A DNA stretch of 64,000 bases from Synechococcus sp. WH 7803 (GCA_000063505.1 CT971583.1:713918-777917), one strand, 5' to 3'; positions 1 to 9,194 are shown, numbered from the stretch's first letter. Notes: generated by a model from the letters alone, not told the origin. Numbers and translations: made by a program.

Positions 1-120
1 ACCGTTCCCAAGACCCTTGAAGACTCAGGGCTCGAAGCCGGTGAATGGCCAGTGCTGTTCCATGCCGGTGAAACGTTGAACTGGTCGGTGCATGTCGATG
101 GGCAAGCGGAGACGAACTGA
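1..120 (+). CDS. 3' end of an unidentified gene (partial)
   Basis: Frame 1 is open from the window edge to a TGA at 118-120 and gives a 39-residue C-terminal fragment, with motifs such as EAGEWPVLFHAGETLNW. The codon choice looks like that of the neighbouring genes. The next gene starts 31 bases downstream on the same strand, so it may be the upstream member of the same transcription unit. The fragment is too short for me to recognise a family, and no function is proposed. Confidence 0.6.
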   Translation, partial: TVPKTLEDSGLEAGEWPVLFHAGETLNWSVHVDGQAETN

Positions 121-151
121 ATAGGGTTCGTGCAGGCGAACATCTCATTCC

Positions 152-613
152 ATGGGCGATCCCCAGATCCAGACTCCCGCCGCAGAGCAGTATTGGCATC
201 TGTGGACGGATGCCGAGGGCATCAGTCGCCATCAGCTCTGCACGATCAGTGAGTTCAAGCTCGGCCGTCTCGGGCCGCGAAACTCACCACAGTTCTCCCG
301 CGATCTGATCAAGGATGGCAATGCGTTCGTGACGTATCTGCCCGTGGGTTGGACAGCCGATTGGCATGAAAACCCTGAGCCCAAATGGATCTACATCCTG
401 CGCGGAGCCTGGGCTGTCACGAGCATGGATGGTCAGCGGGTTGTCATGAAAGCTGGTGAATACTCCTATGGGGGAGATCAGGGCTGCGTGATGACATCCG
501 ATGGTCGTTTGGGCCATCTGTCCGAACAGGTTGGCGATGAACCGTGTGTGCAGTTGGTGATCCAGCGCAATGACAATGCCTGGCGCAATCTTCCCCCAGG
601 CTCATTCAGCTGA
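152..613 (+). CDS. Cupin-fold protein, 153 aa
   Basis: The 153-residue protein has the pattern of a single small beta-barrel cupin. Residues about 60-115 contain a WHENPEP segment with His72, followed by a strand-rich stretch with Gly at turns (LRGAWAVTSMDG, then MKAGEY), as in cupins where one motif binds a metal. The usual second-motif His is not obvious, so catalytic activity is uncertain. ATG at 152 is the first start in frame. It is followed 17 bases later by an SMP-30-type lactonase gene, so a role in sugar-acid or lactone metabolism is an inference from context only. Confidence 0.7.
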   Translation: MGDPQIQTPAAEQYWHLWTDAEGISRHQLCTISEFKLGRLGPRNSPQFSRDLIKDGNAFVTYLPVGWTADWHENPEPKWIYILRGAWAVTSMDGQRVVMKAGEYSYGGDQGCVMTSDGRLGHLSEQVGDEPCVQLVIQRNDNAWRNLPPGSFS

Positions 614-630
614 AACAAGCGACCGCAGCG

Positions 631-1578
631 ATGAACGTCTACCAAAGCGATTTCGTTGAAACAAGGCTTGAGGAGCTTGATCCTCGCTTCAGTTCTCTGG
701 TCTTGTTCAATGCCCAGTTGGAACGACTGTTTGATGGTTGCCGATGGCTGGAAGGTCCTGTTTGGCTTGGTGATCAGCAGCGCCTTTTGGTTTCTGATAT
801 CCCCAACGACCGCATCCTGTCTTGGGATGAGGTGCACGGCTTGAGCGTGTACCGCCACAATGCAGGATTCCCGAATGGTCAGACGCGGGATCGTCAAGGA
901 CGTTTGCTGACATGCAGCCACCGCGATCGTGCCGTGTTGCGGACCGAGCACAACGGCAGAGTGACGTCGTTGGTGGACTCCCATCAGGGAAAGTCTCTCA
1001 ACACACCCAATGATGTGGTGGTGAAACGGGACGGCACCGTCTGGTTTAGTGATCCGCTCTATGGGCTGGTGAATGATTACGAGGGCGGTCGGCGCTCGTC
1101 GTTGCAGGCTCCGGTGATTTACCGCTTTGACCCAGCGGATGGTTCATTGCAAGCCATGACCACACCAGATGAAGTGTCGGGTCCCAATGGTCTGGCCTTT
1201 TCGCCTGATGAGTCCCTGTTGTACGTCGTTGATACCGGTGCTCCGGATGATCCCGTTGCCGATCGACTGATTCATGTGTTTGATGTGGTGCAGGGTGGCC
1301 GGCTGCTCGAGGGACGGCGGGATTTCCACCGGGTGAACAACGGCAATGCCGATGGCATTCGTGTGGATGAGGTCGGCAATGTTTGGAGCAGCGCAGGCAA
1401 TGGTGTGCACTGCATCGCTCCCGATGGAACCCTGTTGGGGCGCATTGCCACGCCGCGCCTCGTCAGCAATCTTTGTTTTGGCGGTGTTCATGGCAACCGA
1501 CTGTTTCTGTGCAGTTGGGACACCGTGTATTCCATCCACGTCAACACCAGAGGGCTTCAGCATCCAGCCCTTCCTTGA
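631..1578 (+). CDS. SMP-30/gluconolactonase/LRE-like protein
   Basis: This 315-residue protein matches the six-bladed beta-propeller SMP-30/gluconolactonase family, whose members hydrolyse sugar lactones or related esters using one divalent metal. The expected metal ligands are visible: Glu41 in WLEGPVW, an Asn in SGPNGLAFSPDE and an Asp in NADGIRVDEVGNVWS. The length is normal for the family and no signal peptide is apparent, so a cytoplasmic enzyme is likely. The nearby SDR and GMC oxidoreductases could produce a lactone substrate, but the real substrate cannot be told from the sequence. Confidence 0.85.
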   Translation: MNVYQSDFVETRLEELDPRFSSLVLFNAQLERLFDGCRWLEGPVWLGDQQRLLVSDIPNDRILSWDEVHGLSVYRHNAGFPNGQTRDRQGRLLTCSHRDRAVLRTEHNGRVTSLVDSHQGKSLNTPNDVVVKRDGTVWFSDPLYGLVNDYEGGRRSSLQAPVIYRFDPADGSLQAMTTPDEVSGPNGLAFSPDESLLYVVDTGAPDDPVADRLIHVFDVVQGGRLLEGRRDFHRVNNGNADGIRVDEVGNVWSSAGNGVHCIAPDGTLLGRIATPRLVSNLCFGGVHGNRLFLCSWDTVYSIHVNTRGLQHPALP

Positions 1579-1582
1579 CCCA

Positions 1583-1855
1583 ATGTCTCTCCCCATGACC
1601 CCTCATCCTCAACTTGAAGCGTTTCTCAGCAAGGTGAAAGGTGATCCCGACCTGCTGAAACAGTTCCACTCCGCCGAATGCCTTAATGACATCGCTGCCA
1701 TGGGGGCTGGGATGGGCTTTCAATTCAAAGGTGTGGACATTCTTCTGCACCAAGCCTCAGCCACGCTGAAGCTCTCTCCGGATGCCCTGGAAGCCCTGGC
1801 TGCAGGTGTGGAATTGGAAGGGCATCTCTGGAAGATGGCCATTCAATGGACCTGA
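1583..1855 (+). CDS. Nif11-domain protein, 90 aa
   Basis: Starting from ATG 1583 this gives 90 residues; a second ATG at 1595 is equally possible. Residues about 8-55 look like a Nif11 domain: an amphipathic helix (LEAFLSKVKGDPDLLKQF), then a second helix with DIAAMGAGMGF. Nif11 domains also serve as leader peptides of RiPP precursors, but here there is no double-Gly cleavage site and no Cys/Ser/Thr-rich core, so a precursor role is unlikely. It lies 4 bases after the lactonase stop and 4 bases before the next ATG, which suggests an operon. Function unknown. Confidence 0.75.
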   Translation: MSLPMTPHPQLEAFLSKVKGDPDLLKQFHSAECLNDIAAMGAGMGFQFKGVDILLHQASATLKLSPDALEALAAGVELEGHLWKMAIQWT

Positions 1856-1859
1856 GCTG

Positions 1860-2300
1860 ATGCAGATGATTCCCTGCCTGGACCTCGCCGATTCCGAAGC
1901 GATTGTCTTCTCCGCGCTCCAGACGGCTGAACGCTCTGGGTCGCAGGTGTCGATTGCAGTGGTGGACGGGGCTGGACTGCTGATCCGTTTCAGTCGGATC
2001 GATGGCGCTTCAGCAGCGAGCGTTGAAGCGGCCATGGCCAAAGCGCGAACGGCCGCTTTGACAGGAAAGGACAGCGCCGCTGCCGAGCAGGCCATCGCCT
2101 CGGGGCGTCTGGCGTTGCTCTCGCTGCAGGGGGTTCTCCACCAGCCTTGTGCGCTGATGGCTGGTGGTCTTGTGCTGCGCTCCCAGGGCGTGGTGGTGGG
2201 GGCGATCGGCGTGTCTGGGATGACTCCTGATCAGGACCTTGCGATCGCCCGAGCCGGCGCGGACTGTTTTGCGCTCAGAGTCCAGGACTGCTCATCATGA
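1860..2300 (+). CDS. GlcG/HbpS-like protein
   Basis: The 146-residue product has the features of the GlcG/HbpS family: an N-terminal AIVFSALQTAERSG helix, a strand with VSIAVVDGAGLLIRF, a Met/Ala helix (AAMAKARTAAL) and a Gly-rich C-terminal GAIGVSGMTPDQDLAIA. Some family members bind heme or lie in glycolate or sugar-oxidation operons, and no catalytic role is established for most. ATG 1860 is chosen because it comes just after the Nif11 stop. The 3' end overlaps the convergent SDR gene by 26 bases. Confidence 0.8.
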   Translation: MQMIPCLDLADSEAIVFSALQTAERSGSQVSIAVVDGAGLLIRFSRIDGASAASVEAAMAKARTAALTGKDSAAAEQAIASGRLALLSLQGVLHQPCALMAGGLVLRSQGVVVGAIGVSGMTPDQDLAIARAGADCFALRVQDCSS

Positions 2301-3075
2301 TGCCGCCGTCAGCAAACACGCTGGTGGCGGTCATGTAGCTGGCTCCATTGCTGGCGAGAAAGGCCACCACGGAAGCGATTTCTTCAGGCTGAGCCATGCG
2401 CCCCATGGGAATCGCTGCATTGAGCTTGGCCAAAAGCTCAGGATTGTTGATTGTGGAGTCGTTGATTGGCGTCGCCACGGCGCCAGGACCCACATTCACA
2501 ATCGAGACTCCTTTGCTGGCCAGTTCCACCCCGGCGGTGCGGGTGAGCATGCGCACACCGCCTTTGGCCACGCAGTAGGGCGTGTTGTCAGGCATCGGCC
2601 AATCTTCATGGACCGATGAGATGTTGATGATCCTGCCGCCGCTGCCTTGGGCGATCATCTGTTTGGCTGCGAACTGCGTGGCGAAGAACACCCCACGGAG
2701 ATTCACATTCATCACTTTGTCGTAGTCCTCGGGAGTGGTGTCGAGGATCGAGGTGCGGGTTTCGATGCCTGCGTTGTTCACCATCACGTCGATCTTTCCG
2801 AACGTCTTCACCGCAGTGTCGATGAGCCGTTGAAGATCATCCAGCTTGGCCACGTCGGCCTGCACACCAATGGCTTGGCCGCCCAGTTCGCCGATTTCTT
2901 CGATCAGCTCTTCGGTGCGTTCGGGATGGGATCTGTAGTCGATCACCACTTTCGCGCCCAGGCCGCCAACCGCTTCAACGATCGACTTGCCGATTCCGGA
3001 ATTACCTCCGGTGACAACGATCACTTTGTCGCGAAGACAAAGGGATGTCATGGCCTTAGGGACCTGGTTGGTCAT
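2275..3075 (-). CDS. SDR-family oxidoreductase (glucose 1-dehydrogenase-like)
   Basis: This is a 266-residue classical short-chain dehydrogenase. The cofactor loop TGGNSGIG is at about residues 22-29, the NNAG motif at about 100-103, and the catalytic Ser153/154, Tyr167 and Lys171 lie in NISS and YCVAKGG. The C-terminal DGGIM segment is typical of glucose 1-dehydrogenase and 3-oxoacyl-ACP reductase relatives. An internal Met at residue 9 is an alternative start. It is convergent with, and overlaps, the GlcG-like gene. The substrate is not determinable, though a sugar or sugar alcohol fits the neighbours. Confidence 0.85.
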   Translation of the reverse strand: MTNQVPKAMTSLCLRDKVIVVTGGNSGIGKSIVEAVGGLGAKVVIDYRSHPERTEELIEEIGELGGQAIGVQADVAKLDDLQRLIDTAVKTFGKIDVMVNNAGIETRTSILDTTPEDYDKVMNVNLRGVFFATQFAAKQMIAQGSGGRIINISSVHEDWPMPDNTPYCVAKGGVRMLTRTAGVELASKGVSIVNVGPGAVATPINDSTINNPELLAKLNAAIPMGRMAQPEEIASVVAFLASNGASYMTATSVFADGGIMMSSPGL

Positions 3076-3184
3076 GGGGATGGGTGAGCAACCTTCATTG
3101 AATAGCTGGTTTTCGTCTGGCTTGCTGTGTTGTGTTGCGTCGCCTGGAACGCGCTAAGACGCCTTTAAAGCCCTTGGTCTGGCC

Positions 3185-4024
3185 ATGACTGACTCCCTTC
3201 AACTCTCCCCTGCAGTGGAAGGCGTGGCGTTTTCTCTGCCAGACCCGCAGGCGCTTGATCCACTGTTCAGCGTCCTTGGCGTCACTGACCATGGCAGCAC
3301 GATGCTCGATGGCGCAGCGCTCCAGCGTCGTTTCGGCCTCAAGGAAGGACGGGCGACAGTGCATCACCATCGCCTCGGCTCCGAACGTCTCGACACCATC
3401 ACCTTTGAGGACTGTCCTGCCGCAACGTCTTTCCAGCCGGGCCCTGCCAACACCCTGTGGTTTCAGCACGTGGCCATCGTGGTGAGTGACATGAACCGTG
3501 CGGCGGCCTGTTTGATGCCGATGGTGTCACCCATTTCCGAGTCCCCCCAGTGGCTCCCCAACGGAGTTGCGGCATGGAAGTTCAGGAACGCGGCCGGCCA
3601 TGCCATGGAACTGCTGTGGTTTCCTTCCGAACTGGGCCATCCCCGTTGGCATCAGTCGAATCCTCCGCTCTTTCAAGGGCTTGATCACACAGCGATCGCC
3701 ATCGCTGACAGCGACCGCAGCCTTGACTTCTACGGTTGTGAACTCGGGCTGCAATTGCGTTACGCCACGCTTAATCAGGGGCTTGAACAACAGCGCTTGG
3801 ATGGCCTGAAGGATCCCCGGGTTGCGATTCATGGTGTCAGTGGCTCCAGTCCCTGTGGGGTGGAGTTCCTTCGTTATCTGCACCCCGAGCCCTGCCAGCC
3901 AACAGCGGCGGCTCTGCAACCTCAGGATGCGTTGTATGCGCAAATCCTTTTGCGCGATCCGGATGCTGGGCACGGCCGATTGCTGCGTGACCCTGATGGT
4001 CATCGACTCTGGATCGAGTCTTAA
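3185..4024 (+). CDS. VOC-superfamily (glyoxalase/dioxygenase-like) protein
   Basis: The 279-residue protein appears to hold two vicinal-oxygen-chelate modules. The C-terminal half (about 155-279) begins with FQGLDHTAIAIADSDRSL, the typical metal-His strand followed by FYGCELGL, and ends with LLRDPDGHRLWIES. The N-terminal half has a related pattern around WFQHVAIVVSDMNRA. Family members include glyoxalases, extradiol dioxygenases and fosfomycin-resistance proteins, and the sequence alone does not separate these. ATG 3185 opens the frame 109 bases from the divergent SDR gene. Confidence 0.75.
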   Translation: MTDSLQLSPAVEGVAFSLPDPQALDPLFSVLGVTDHGSTMLDGAALQRRFGLKEGRATVHHHRLGSERLDTITFEDCPAATSFQPGPANTLWFQHVAIVVSDMNRAAACLMPMVSPISESPQWLPNGVAAWKFRNAAGHAMELLWFPSELGHPRWHQSNPPLFQGLDHTAIAIADSDRSLDFYGCELGLQLRYATLNQGLEQQRLDGLKDPRVAIHGVSGSSPCGVEFLRYLHPEPCQPTAAALQPQDALYAQILLRDPDAGHGRLLRDPDGHRLWIES

Positions 4025-4085
4025 GACAATCCTTAACGTTCCGGTTGGGCTCGGTTTCTAGCGTTCGTTAAACGCGTCCTGTCCG

Positions 4086-4577
4086 TTGGATCTAATCTCT
4101 CTGATTCTCCCCGCTGCGCCGACTGGGCCCGCTGCAGGGGGCTTGCTCTTGCTGCGTGTGTTCACGGGGCTGGTGTTCATTCGCCACGGATGGCCGAAGT
4201 TAAGCAACCTCGCGACCTGGGCTGCTGCGATGAATACTCCGGCATGGCTCTGCTTTCTCTCGGCGTTTTCGATGTGGGCCGGAGGGATTGCTCTCATCCT
4301 CGGCGTCCTCACGCCGCTTGCCGCATTGGCGATCGCTGTGTCGATGCTTTACGCCGTTGTGTTGGAGATCAAGAATGGATTTCCCTTCATTGCTCCTGAT
4401 CCTTTTCAGATTCCGGAGGGTGATTATGTGGGCCCCATGGGAGTGGGCGACCCTCCGAGTTGGGAAAAGGCCGCCATGTACGTGGTGATGTGCGGTGTGC
4501 TGATCACCGCTGGAGGTGGTCCTTTCAGCCTTGATCTGGCTGTGGTTGCGCCCAAAGTTCAGGCTTGGCTGGGCTGA
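4086..4577 (+). CDS. DoxX-family membrane protein
   Basis: The 163-residue protein has four hydrophobic segments and the DoxX signature LLLLRVFTGLVFIRHGWPKL near the N-terminus, followed by FSMWAGGIALILGVLTPLAAL. DoxX proteins are small four-helix membrane proteins linked to quinone or thiosulfate redox and to oxidative stress responses. The longest frame uses TTG at 4086 and the true start is uncertain. Its stop abuts the convergent GMC oxidoreductase gene with no bases between them. Confidence 0.8.
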   Translation: MDLISLILPAAPTGPAAGGLLLLRVFTGLVFIRHGWPKLSNLATWAAAMNTPAWLCFLSAFSMWAGGIALILGVLTPLAALAIAVSMLYAVVLEIKNGFPFIAPDPFQIPEGDYVGPMGVGDPPSWEKAAMYVVMCGVLITAGGGPFSLDLAVVAPKVQAWLG

Positions 4578-6176
4578 TCAGCCCAGCCTCTCCTTGAGGT
4601 GATCCCCAACGCGGATGGCATTGGCAATCGCGGTGAGTGATGGGTTCACGGCCGAGCTGCTGGGGAAGAAGCTTGTATCCACGACATAGAGGTTGTCCAC
4701 ATCGTGGGTGCGGCAGTTGAGGTCCAGCACGGATGTGGCGGGATCGGTGCCGAAGCGGCAGGTCCCCATCTGGTGACCGACAGCTGCAATATCCATCGAA
4801 GAGGCGAAGTACACCTGACGTTCAGCCAGGTGATTCTGCAGATAAAGCTTGTCAAGAAGGCCTTCCAGTCTGTTGATCAGCTCCTGGGATGCCCGGTTGT
4901 TGGTCATGGTGTAGCTCAGCTTGATCTGGCCATGGGCATCCACGGTGACCCGGTTGTCGGGGCAGGGCAGGTCTTCGGTTTGCAACCAGAAATCAAGCGA
5001 ATGCTCAGCGATGCGATCCATGCTCCAAGTGGGAGCGAGTGCCGTTAAACGCGGCTTGTAGCCCTTGATCATGGCTCCGTTGGTCTTGCCGGTCATCTGC
5101 ACATTGCCCATCGGATAATCGAAGGCGTTGTCGCCGAAATACCAGTCGTTCACTGCGACGGTTTTCTGGAAGATTGTGGTGTTGGGCTCATGGGCAAGGG
5201 CCACAACGGCCTTGCAGTTATGGAACATGTAATTCCGTCCCACCTGATCGGAGCTGTTCGCCAGTCCTTTGGGATGGGCATCATTGGCCGACATCAGCAA
5301 CAGTCGGGCAGAGTTCGCTGCTCCAGCTGAAATCACCACAATGTCTCCCCGGAAGCGGCGCTCTTCACCACGGTGATTCACAACAACCTCGGTGATCTCG
5401 CGACCGCTGGCGTCAGTCTTGAGCTTGCAGACTTCCGCTTCGGTCAGCAGAAATACGTTGTCGTGATCCAGGGCTGGACGCACACCCATCACCTCGGCAT
5501 CGCCTTTGGCGTGCACGAGACAGGGGAAACCGTCGCAGCGATTGCAGCGCACACAGGCGCTGAACGCTGGATCCAGTTCGTTCATGGCCACGCCGGTTGG
5601 TGCATGGAACGGATGAAGACCGGCGGAGCGCAGATCAGTCACCAGTTTCTGCATCCGCGGTTCGTGGCTGATCGGTGCGTAGGGGTAAGGCGAGGACGCC
5701 GGTGGCTCGGTGGGATCCTCCCCTCGTTCGCCGTGCACGTGATACCACTCTTCGGCTTTGCGGTAGTAAGGCTCGAACACGTCGTATTTAAGGGGCCATT
5801 CCGGTGACTCACCGTCGACGTGAATCACCGATTCAAAATCTCTTTCGCGAAGGCGAAAGTGGGCTGCTCCATACATCTTGGAAGCACCACCAACGAAGTA
5901 ATGACTCCCGGGTTGAAATTCCTTTCCGTTCTTGTCGAGCCAGGGATCGGTTGAGACGTAGCGATCCTTCTGAAAGACTTCAACTGGGTCCCAGTTTTGA
6001 GGTTCTCGGGGCAGCCAGCCACCTCGCTCCAGGATCAGAATCGAATGGCCTGCATCGGCCAGGGCCCGTGCCAGAGAGCCGCCACCAGCACCGCTGCCGA
6101 TGATCACCACGTTGAAGTGATCGCCTTGAGGCTCCATCGGCGTCTGACGCTGCGCGGAGCAAGTGGCAAAATCCAT
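4578..6176 (-). CDS. GMC-family FAD-dependent oxidoreductase
   Basis: The product (about 532 aa from ATG 6176) begins with an FAD-binding Rossmann motif, VVIIGSGAGGGSLARAL, and ends with the conserved GMC C-terminus DTSFFPSSSAVNPSLT, where the catalytic base region lies. GMC enzymes oxidise alcohol groups of sugars, polyols, choline or sterols. A Cys cluster, CVRCNRCDGFPC, in the middle suggests the bacterial glucoside/gluconate-type GMC subgroup. GTG 6194 and ATG 6137 are alternative starts; no clear ribosome-binding site decides between them. Substrate unknown. Confidence 0.85.
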   Translation of the reverse strand: MDFATCSAQRQTPMEPQGDHFNVVIIGSGAGGGSLARALADAGHSILILERGGWLPREPQNWDPVEVFQKDRYVSTDPWLDKNGKEFQPGSHYFVGGASKMYGAAHFRLRERDFESVIHVDGESPEWPLKYDVFEPYYRKAEEWYHVHGERGEDPTEPPASSPYPYAPISHEPRMQKLVTDLRSAGLHPFHAPTGVAMNELDPAFSACVRCNRCDGFPCLVHAKGDAEVMGVRPALDHDNVFLLTEAEVCKLKTDASGREITEVVVNHRGEERRFRGDIVVISAGAANSARLLLMSANDAHPKGLANSSDQVGRNYMFHNCKAVVALAHEPNTTIFQKTVAVNDWYFGDNAFDYPMGNVQMTGKTNGAMIKGYKPRLTALAPTWSMDRIAEHSLDFWLQTEDLPCPDNRVTVDAHGQIKLSYTMTNNRASQELINRLEGLLDKLYLQNHLAERQVYFASSMDIAAVGHQMGTCRFGTDPATSVLDLNCRTHDVDNLYVVDTSFFPSSSAVNPSLTAIANAIRVGDHLKERLG

Positions 6177-6264
6177 CGGTGGCACTGAAAGCACTGCCTG
6201 AACGCTAGGTAGGGCGTTGGCCGACGTCAGGCGATGCGTGTTGAGCCAAACCGATTGAAGGGGA

Positions 6265-8961
6265 TTAGGTCTGCCAACGATTCAGCTGGGTGATCATCTT
6301 GGCGACGATGGCGCTCCACCCTGTCTGATGACTGGCTCCGACCCCGGCGCCGCTGCAGCCATGGAAATATTCGTTGAAGAGGAAGAGATCACGCCACAGC
6401 GGATTCTGCTGAAACTGTTCAACAGGGCCATTGAAGGCGCGTCGTCCGTCGTCATCACGGCGGAAGATACCGATGAGGCGTTGTTCCAACTCAAGGGAAA
6501 TTTGCCAGAGGTTGAGTTCCCGGCCGGAGCCTGTCGGGAATTCCATTTTGAAATCGTCGCCGAAGAAATGGCCGAATTTCTGCAGCGCTTCGATCAGTAA
6601 GTAGTTGATCGGCATCCAAATGGGACCCCTCCAGTTGGAGTTCCCTCCGAACATGGCAACCGGGCTGTCTGCTGGGCTGTAGCTGATCGTGGCGTAATCG
6701 TCTCCCTGCTGATAGGAATAAGGGTGGTTTTCATACACCTTCGAGAGGCTGCGAATGCCGTAGGGAGACAGGAACTCCTCTTCATCGAACACTCTCGTCA
6801 GAATTCGCCTCAGACGGTGGGGAGGAACGATTGAAAACAGAACCCTGTCTCGGTGCCACGTGCCGAGGTGCGAGATCGCATCAAAGGGAGCTCCGCGTTC
6901 CCGGCCGAGATCATTGAGGTAGCTGCGAACATCCAAGGCTGGAATTGAATCCACCGTCTGGGCGTCAAAGGTGGCGATGGCCAGCAGTGGGATCAGTCCG
7001 CTGAGGGAGCGGGTGCGCAGATAATCGGAGCTCCCGTCTGGCCGTTTCAGCACGTCGTAATAGAACCCATCCGCTTCATCCCAATTCACGAATCCCCGTC
7101 CTGAGGGACTGTTGAGGGCATAGGTGAGCCGGCTGAAGTCGCTGACAAAGCGCTCGCACAAGCCTTTGTACTCTTCACGATCACTGGAGAGCAGAACACA
7201 GGCCTCCAGCATGTTGAGACTGAGCATGCCCATCCAGGCTGTGCCATCGGATTGCTCGATTCGACTGCCGTCTTTCAGGGGATAACGGCGATCGAAGATG
7301 GCGATGTTGTCGAGTCCGAGGAAGCCACCTTCAAACAGGCTGTCGCCGTTGCGATCCGTGCGGTTGGCCCACCATCCGTATTCGAGCAGAAGCTCCCGCA
7401 GGCTGGCGCGCAGAAAGGGATAGTCCTTTTGCCCATGGGTGCGCTTGGAGATCTGGAAAATGCGCAGGGTGGCCCAGGCTCCGATGGGCGGATTGGCGTC
7501 GGATAAGGCCCATTCATAGGCGGGGGACTGCCCGTTGTTGGCTGTCACGCTCGCCTGGCGCAGCATGCGGGCCTGACGTTTCGCTTCGCCGGGGTCGAGT
7601 TCTGCAAAGGCCACGGCGTGAACCATGAGATCCCACTGGCAGAAATAGGGATATTCCCAACAGTCGGGCATCGAAATGATGTTGCGGGCTCGCAGGGTGC
7701 TCCAGTAAGCGTTCTCGGAATGCCAACGCTCTTCCGGTGGTCGCGGAGCATTGCTGTCACCGCGCAACCATCGGGCGACGTACCAGTTGTAAAACTTGCG
7801 GCACCAGAACAACCCGGCTGCGGCGGCGGCGTGAATCGCCCGGTCTTCCGTCCCCAAGCCCGGTGCGACCCATTGCAGGTGATCCTCCCAGTCCTGGCGA
7901 CGCTGGCTCAGGACGGCGTCCACCTGAGAGGACTCCATCGGGTCTGGAGCCTTCGCTCCGTGATGGTCATGACGGCAGAGGCGCAGATCGACCTGCCAGA
8001 CCTCGCCGGGGTCGAGACGGCGTTGGAGATGAAGCGCCGCTTTGCTGCCCTCGCCGCTTGGGTTGACAGCACCTGCCTCCCCTTCAATCAGATACCGGTG
8101 AAAGGCATCCTTCACATAAGGCTGGCGAAGCGGTTGGTTGTAAAGCCGCTCGGTGTTGGTTTCATTCTCCGTGAACAGCCAGGTGCCCTGCTCGCTGCAG
8201 CTGAAGTTGTAAGACGCCAATGCATTCAATGCGTCGCTGACCACCACGCCGTCTGCCAGACGAAGTCTGGGACGGGCACTGGTGTCATCACCCCAGTCCC
8301 AGGTGTTGCGGAACCAGAGACTGGGAAGCAGGTGCAGATCCGCGGCCTCTGGTCCTTGATTGGTCACTGTGAGGCGGATCAACAGATCCTCTGGTGAGAC
8401 CTTCGCGTATTCGACGCCGAGATCGAAGAAGCGATTGTCTGAGAAAATTCCGGTGTCGACCAACTCGAATTCAGGCTCATCCCGGCTGCGGCGTTGGTTC
8501 TCCTCGCGTAGACGCTCGTAGGGAAAGCGTTCCTGTGGATAGCGATAGAGGGCCTTGGCGTAGCTGCACGTGGGTGTGCCCGCCAGGTGGTACATCGTGT
8601 CTTTCAGGTCTTCACCGTGGTTCCCTTCAGGGTTCCCTAAACCGAACAGGCGTTCCTTGAGCACAGGGTCTTTCCCGTTCCAAAGCACGGGAGCGAAGCA
8701 GAGCAGACCGTTTTCATCGCTGAGTCCGAGCAGGCCATCTTCTCCCCAGCGATAGGTGCGCAGATGACTGTGATCGAAAGGAAAGGAGTTCCAGGCATTG
8801 CCATCGCCTGAATAATCTTCACGGACGGTTCCCCATTGGCGATCGCTGAGATAGGTCCCCCAGAGGTCCCAGGGTTTCAACCCTTCATCCCTTTCCCGGG
8901 ATCGAACCAGCTCCAGAGGCTCTTCGCCCAATTGGGCCGTGGAGATGACGGACGTGGTCAT
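6265..8961 (-). CDS. Large GH63/MGH1-like glucosidase
   Basis: This 898-residue protein resembles the bacterial glucosidase family with an (alpha/alpha)6-barrel domain related to GH63/mannosylglycerate hydrolase. Evidence includes WDLWGTYLSDRQWGTVREDY at the N-terminus, an aromatic-rich catalytic domain with SENAYWSTLRARN and WMPINYLLIEALQKFG, and a C-terminal HGCSGAGVGASHQTGWSA. There is no signal peptide, so it probably acts inside the cell. GH63 relatives hydrolyse alpha-glucosides, including glucosyl- or mannosylglycerate, but this protein is much longer than the roughly 450-residue glycerate-specific enzymes. Its substrate is therefore open. Confidence 0.8.
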   Translation of the reverse strand: MTTSVISTAQLGEEPLELVRSRERDEGLKPWDLWGTYLSDRQWGTVREDYSGDGNAWNSFPFDHSHLRTYRWGEDGLLGLSDENGLLCFAPVLWNGKDPVLKERLFGLGNPEGNHGEDLKDTMYHLAGTPTCSYAKALYRYPQERFPYERLREENQRRSRDEPEFELVDTGIFSDNRFFDLGVEYAKVSPEDLLIRLTVTNQGPEAADLHLLPSLWFRNTWDWGDDTSARPRLRLADGVVVSDALNALASYNFSCSEQGTWLFTENETNTERLYNQPLRQPYVKDAFHRYLIEGEAGAVNPSGEGSKAALHLQRRLDPGEVWQVDLRLCRHDHHGAKAPDPMESSQVDAVLSQRRQDWEDHLQWVAPGLGTEDRAIHAAAAAGLFWCRKFYNWYVARWLRGDSNAPRPPEERWHSENAYWSTLRARNIISMPDCWEYPYFCQWDLMVHAVAFAELDPGEAKRQARMLRQASVTANNGQSPAYEWALSDANPPIGAWATLRIFQISKRTHGQKDYPFLRASLRELLLEYGWWANRTDRNGDSLFEGGFLGLDNIAIFDRRYPLKDGSRIEQSDGTAWMGMLSLNMLEACVLLSSDREEYKGLCERFVSDFSRLTYALNSPSGRGFVNWDEADGFYYDVLKRPDGSSDYLRTRSLSGLIPLLAIATFDAQTVDSIPALDVRSYLNDLGRERGAPFDAISHLGTWHRDRVLFSIVPPHRLRRILTRVFDEEEFLSPYGIRSLSKVYENHPYSYQQGDDYATISYSPADSPVAMFGGNSNWRGPIWMPINYLLIEALQKFGHFFGDDFKMEFPTGSGRELNLWQISLELEQRLIGIFRRDDDGRRAFNGPVEQFQQNPLWRDLFLFNEYFHGCSGAGVGASHQTGWSAIVAKMITQLNRWQT

Positions 8962-9047
8962 GCGTTGCTCTGAACCCTTGCCCCAGAACGTAGAGGGGGA
9001 TTCAAAGACTGCCCATGGGATCGTGTCGGATCGACAGGTCGGCCGGA

Positions 9048-9133
9048 TGGGGGCGGGGGGACTTGAACCCCCACAGGATTTTCATCCCAAACGATTTTAA
9101 GTCGCGTGCGTCTACCGATTCCGCCACGCCCCC
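9048..9133 (-). tRNA. trnL: tRNA-Leu (anticodon UAA)
   Basis: Read on the reverse strand, a complete 86-base cloverleaf folds. The acceptor stem is GGGGGCG paired with CGCCCCC, and the D-loop contains GGTAGACGC. The anticodon loop CTTAAAA gives anticodon UAA, and there is a class II variable arm (GGAT/ATCC). The T-arm GGGGG-TTCAAGT-CCCCC is followed by discriminator A. The 3' CCA is not encoded (TCC follows the discriminator). No intron interrupts the anticodon loop, unlike the tRNA-Leu(UAA) of many cyanobacteria that carries a group I intron. Confidence 0.95.
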
Positions 9134-9194
9134 GGAAACCACTGGTTCCGATCCGGCATCCTAGATTCCCCTTGCTCAGGAATCATCAGTGACG

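Noticed and set aside
9134-9150. Short inverted repeat just upstream of tRNA-Leu
   Set aside because: The stem is imperfect with a bulge, and no T-run follows on either strand, so it is not counted as a regulatory structure.
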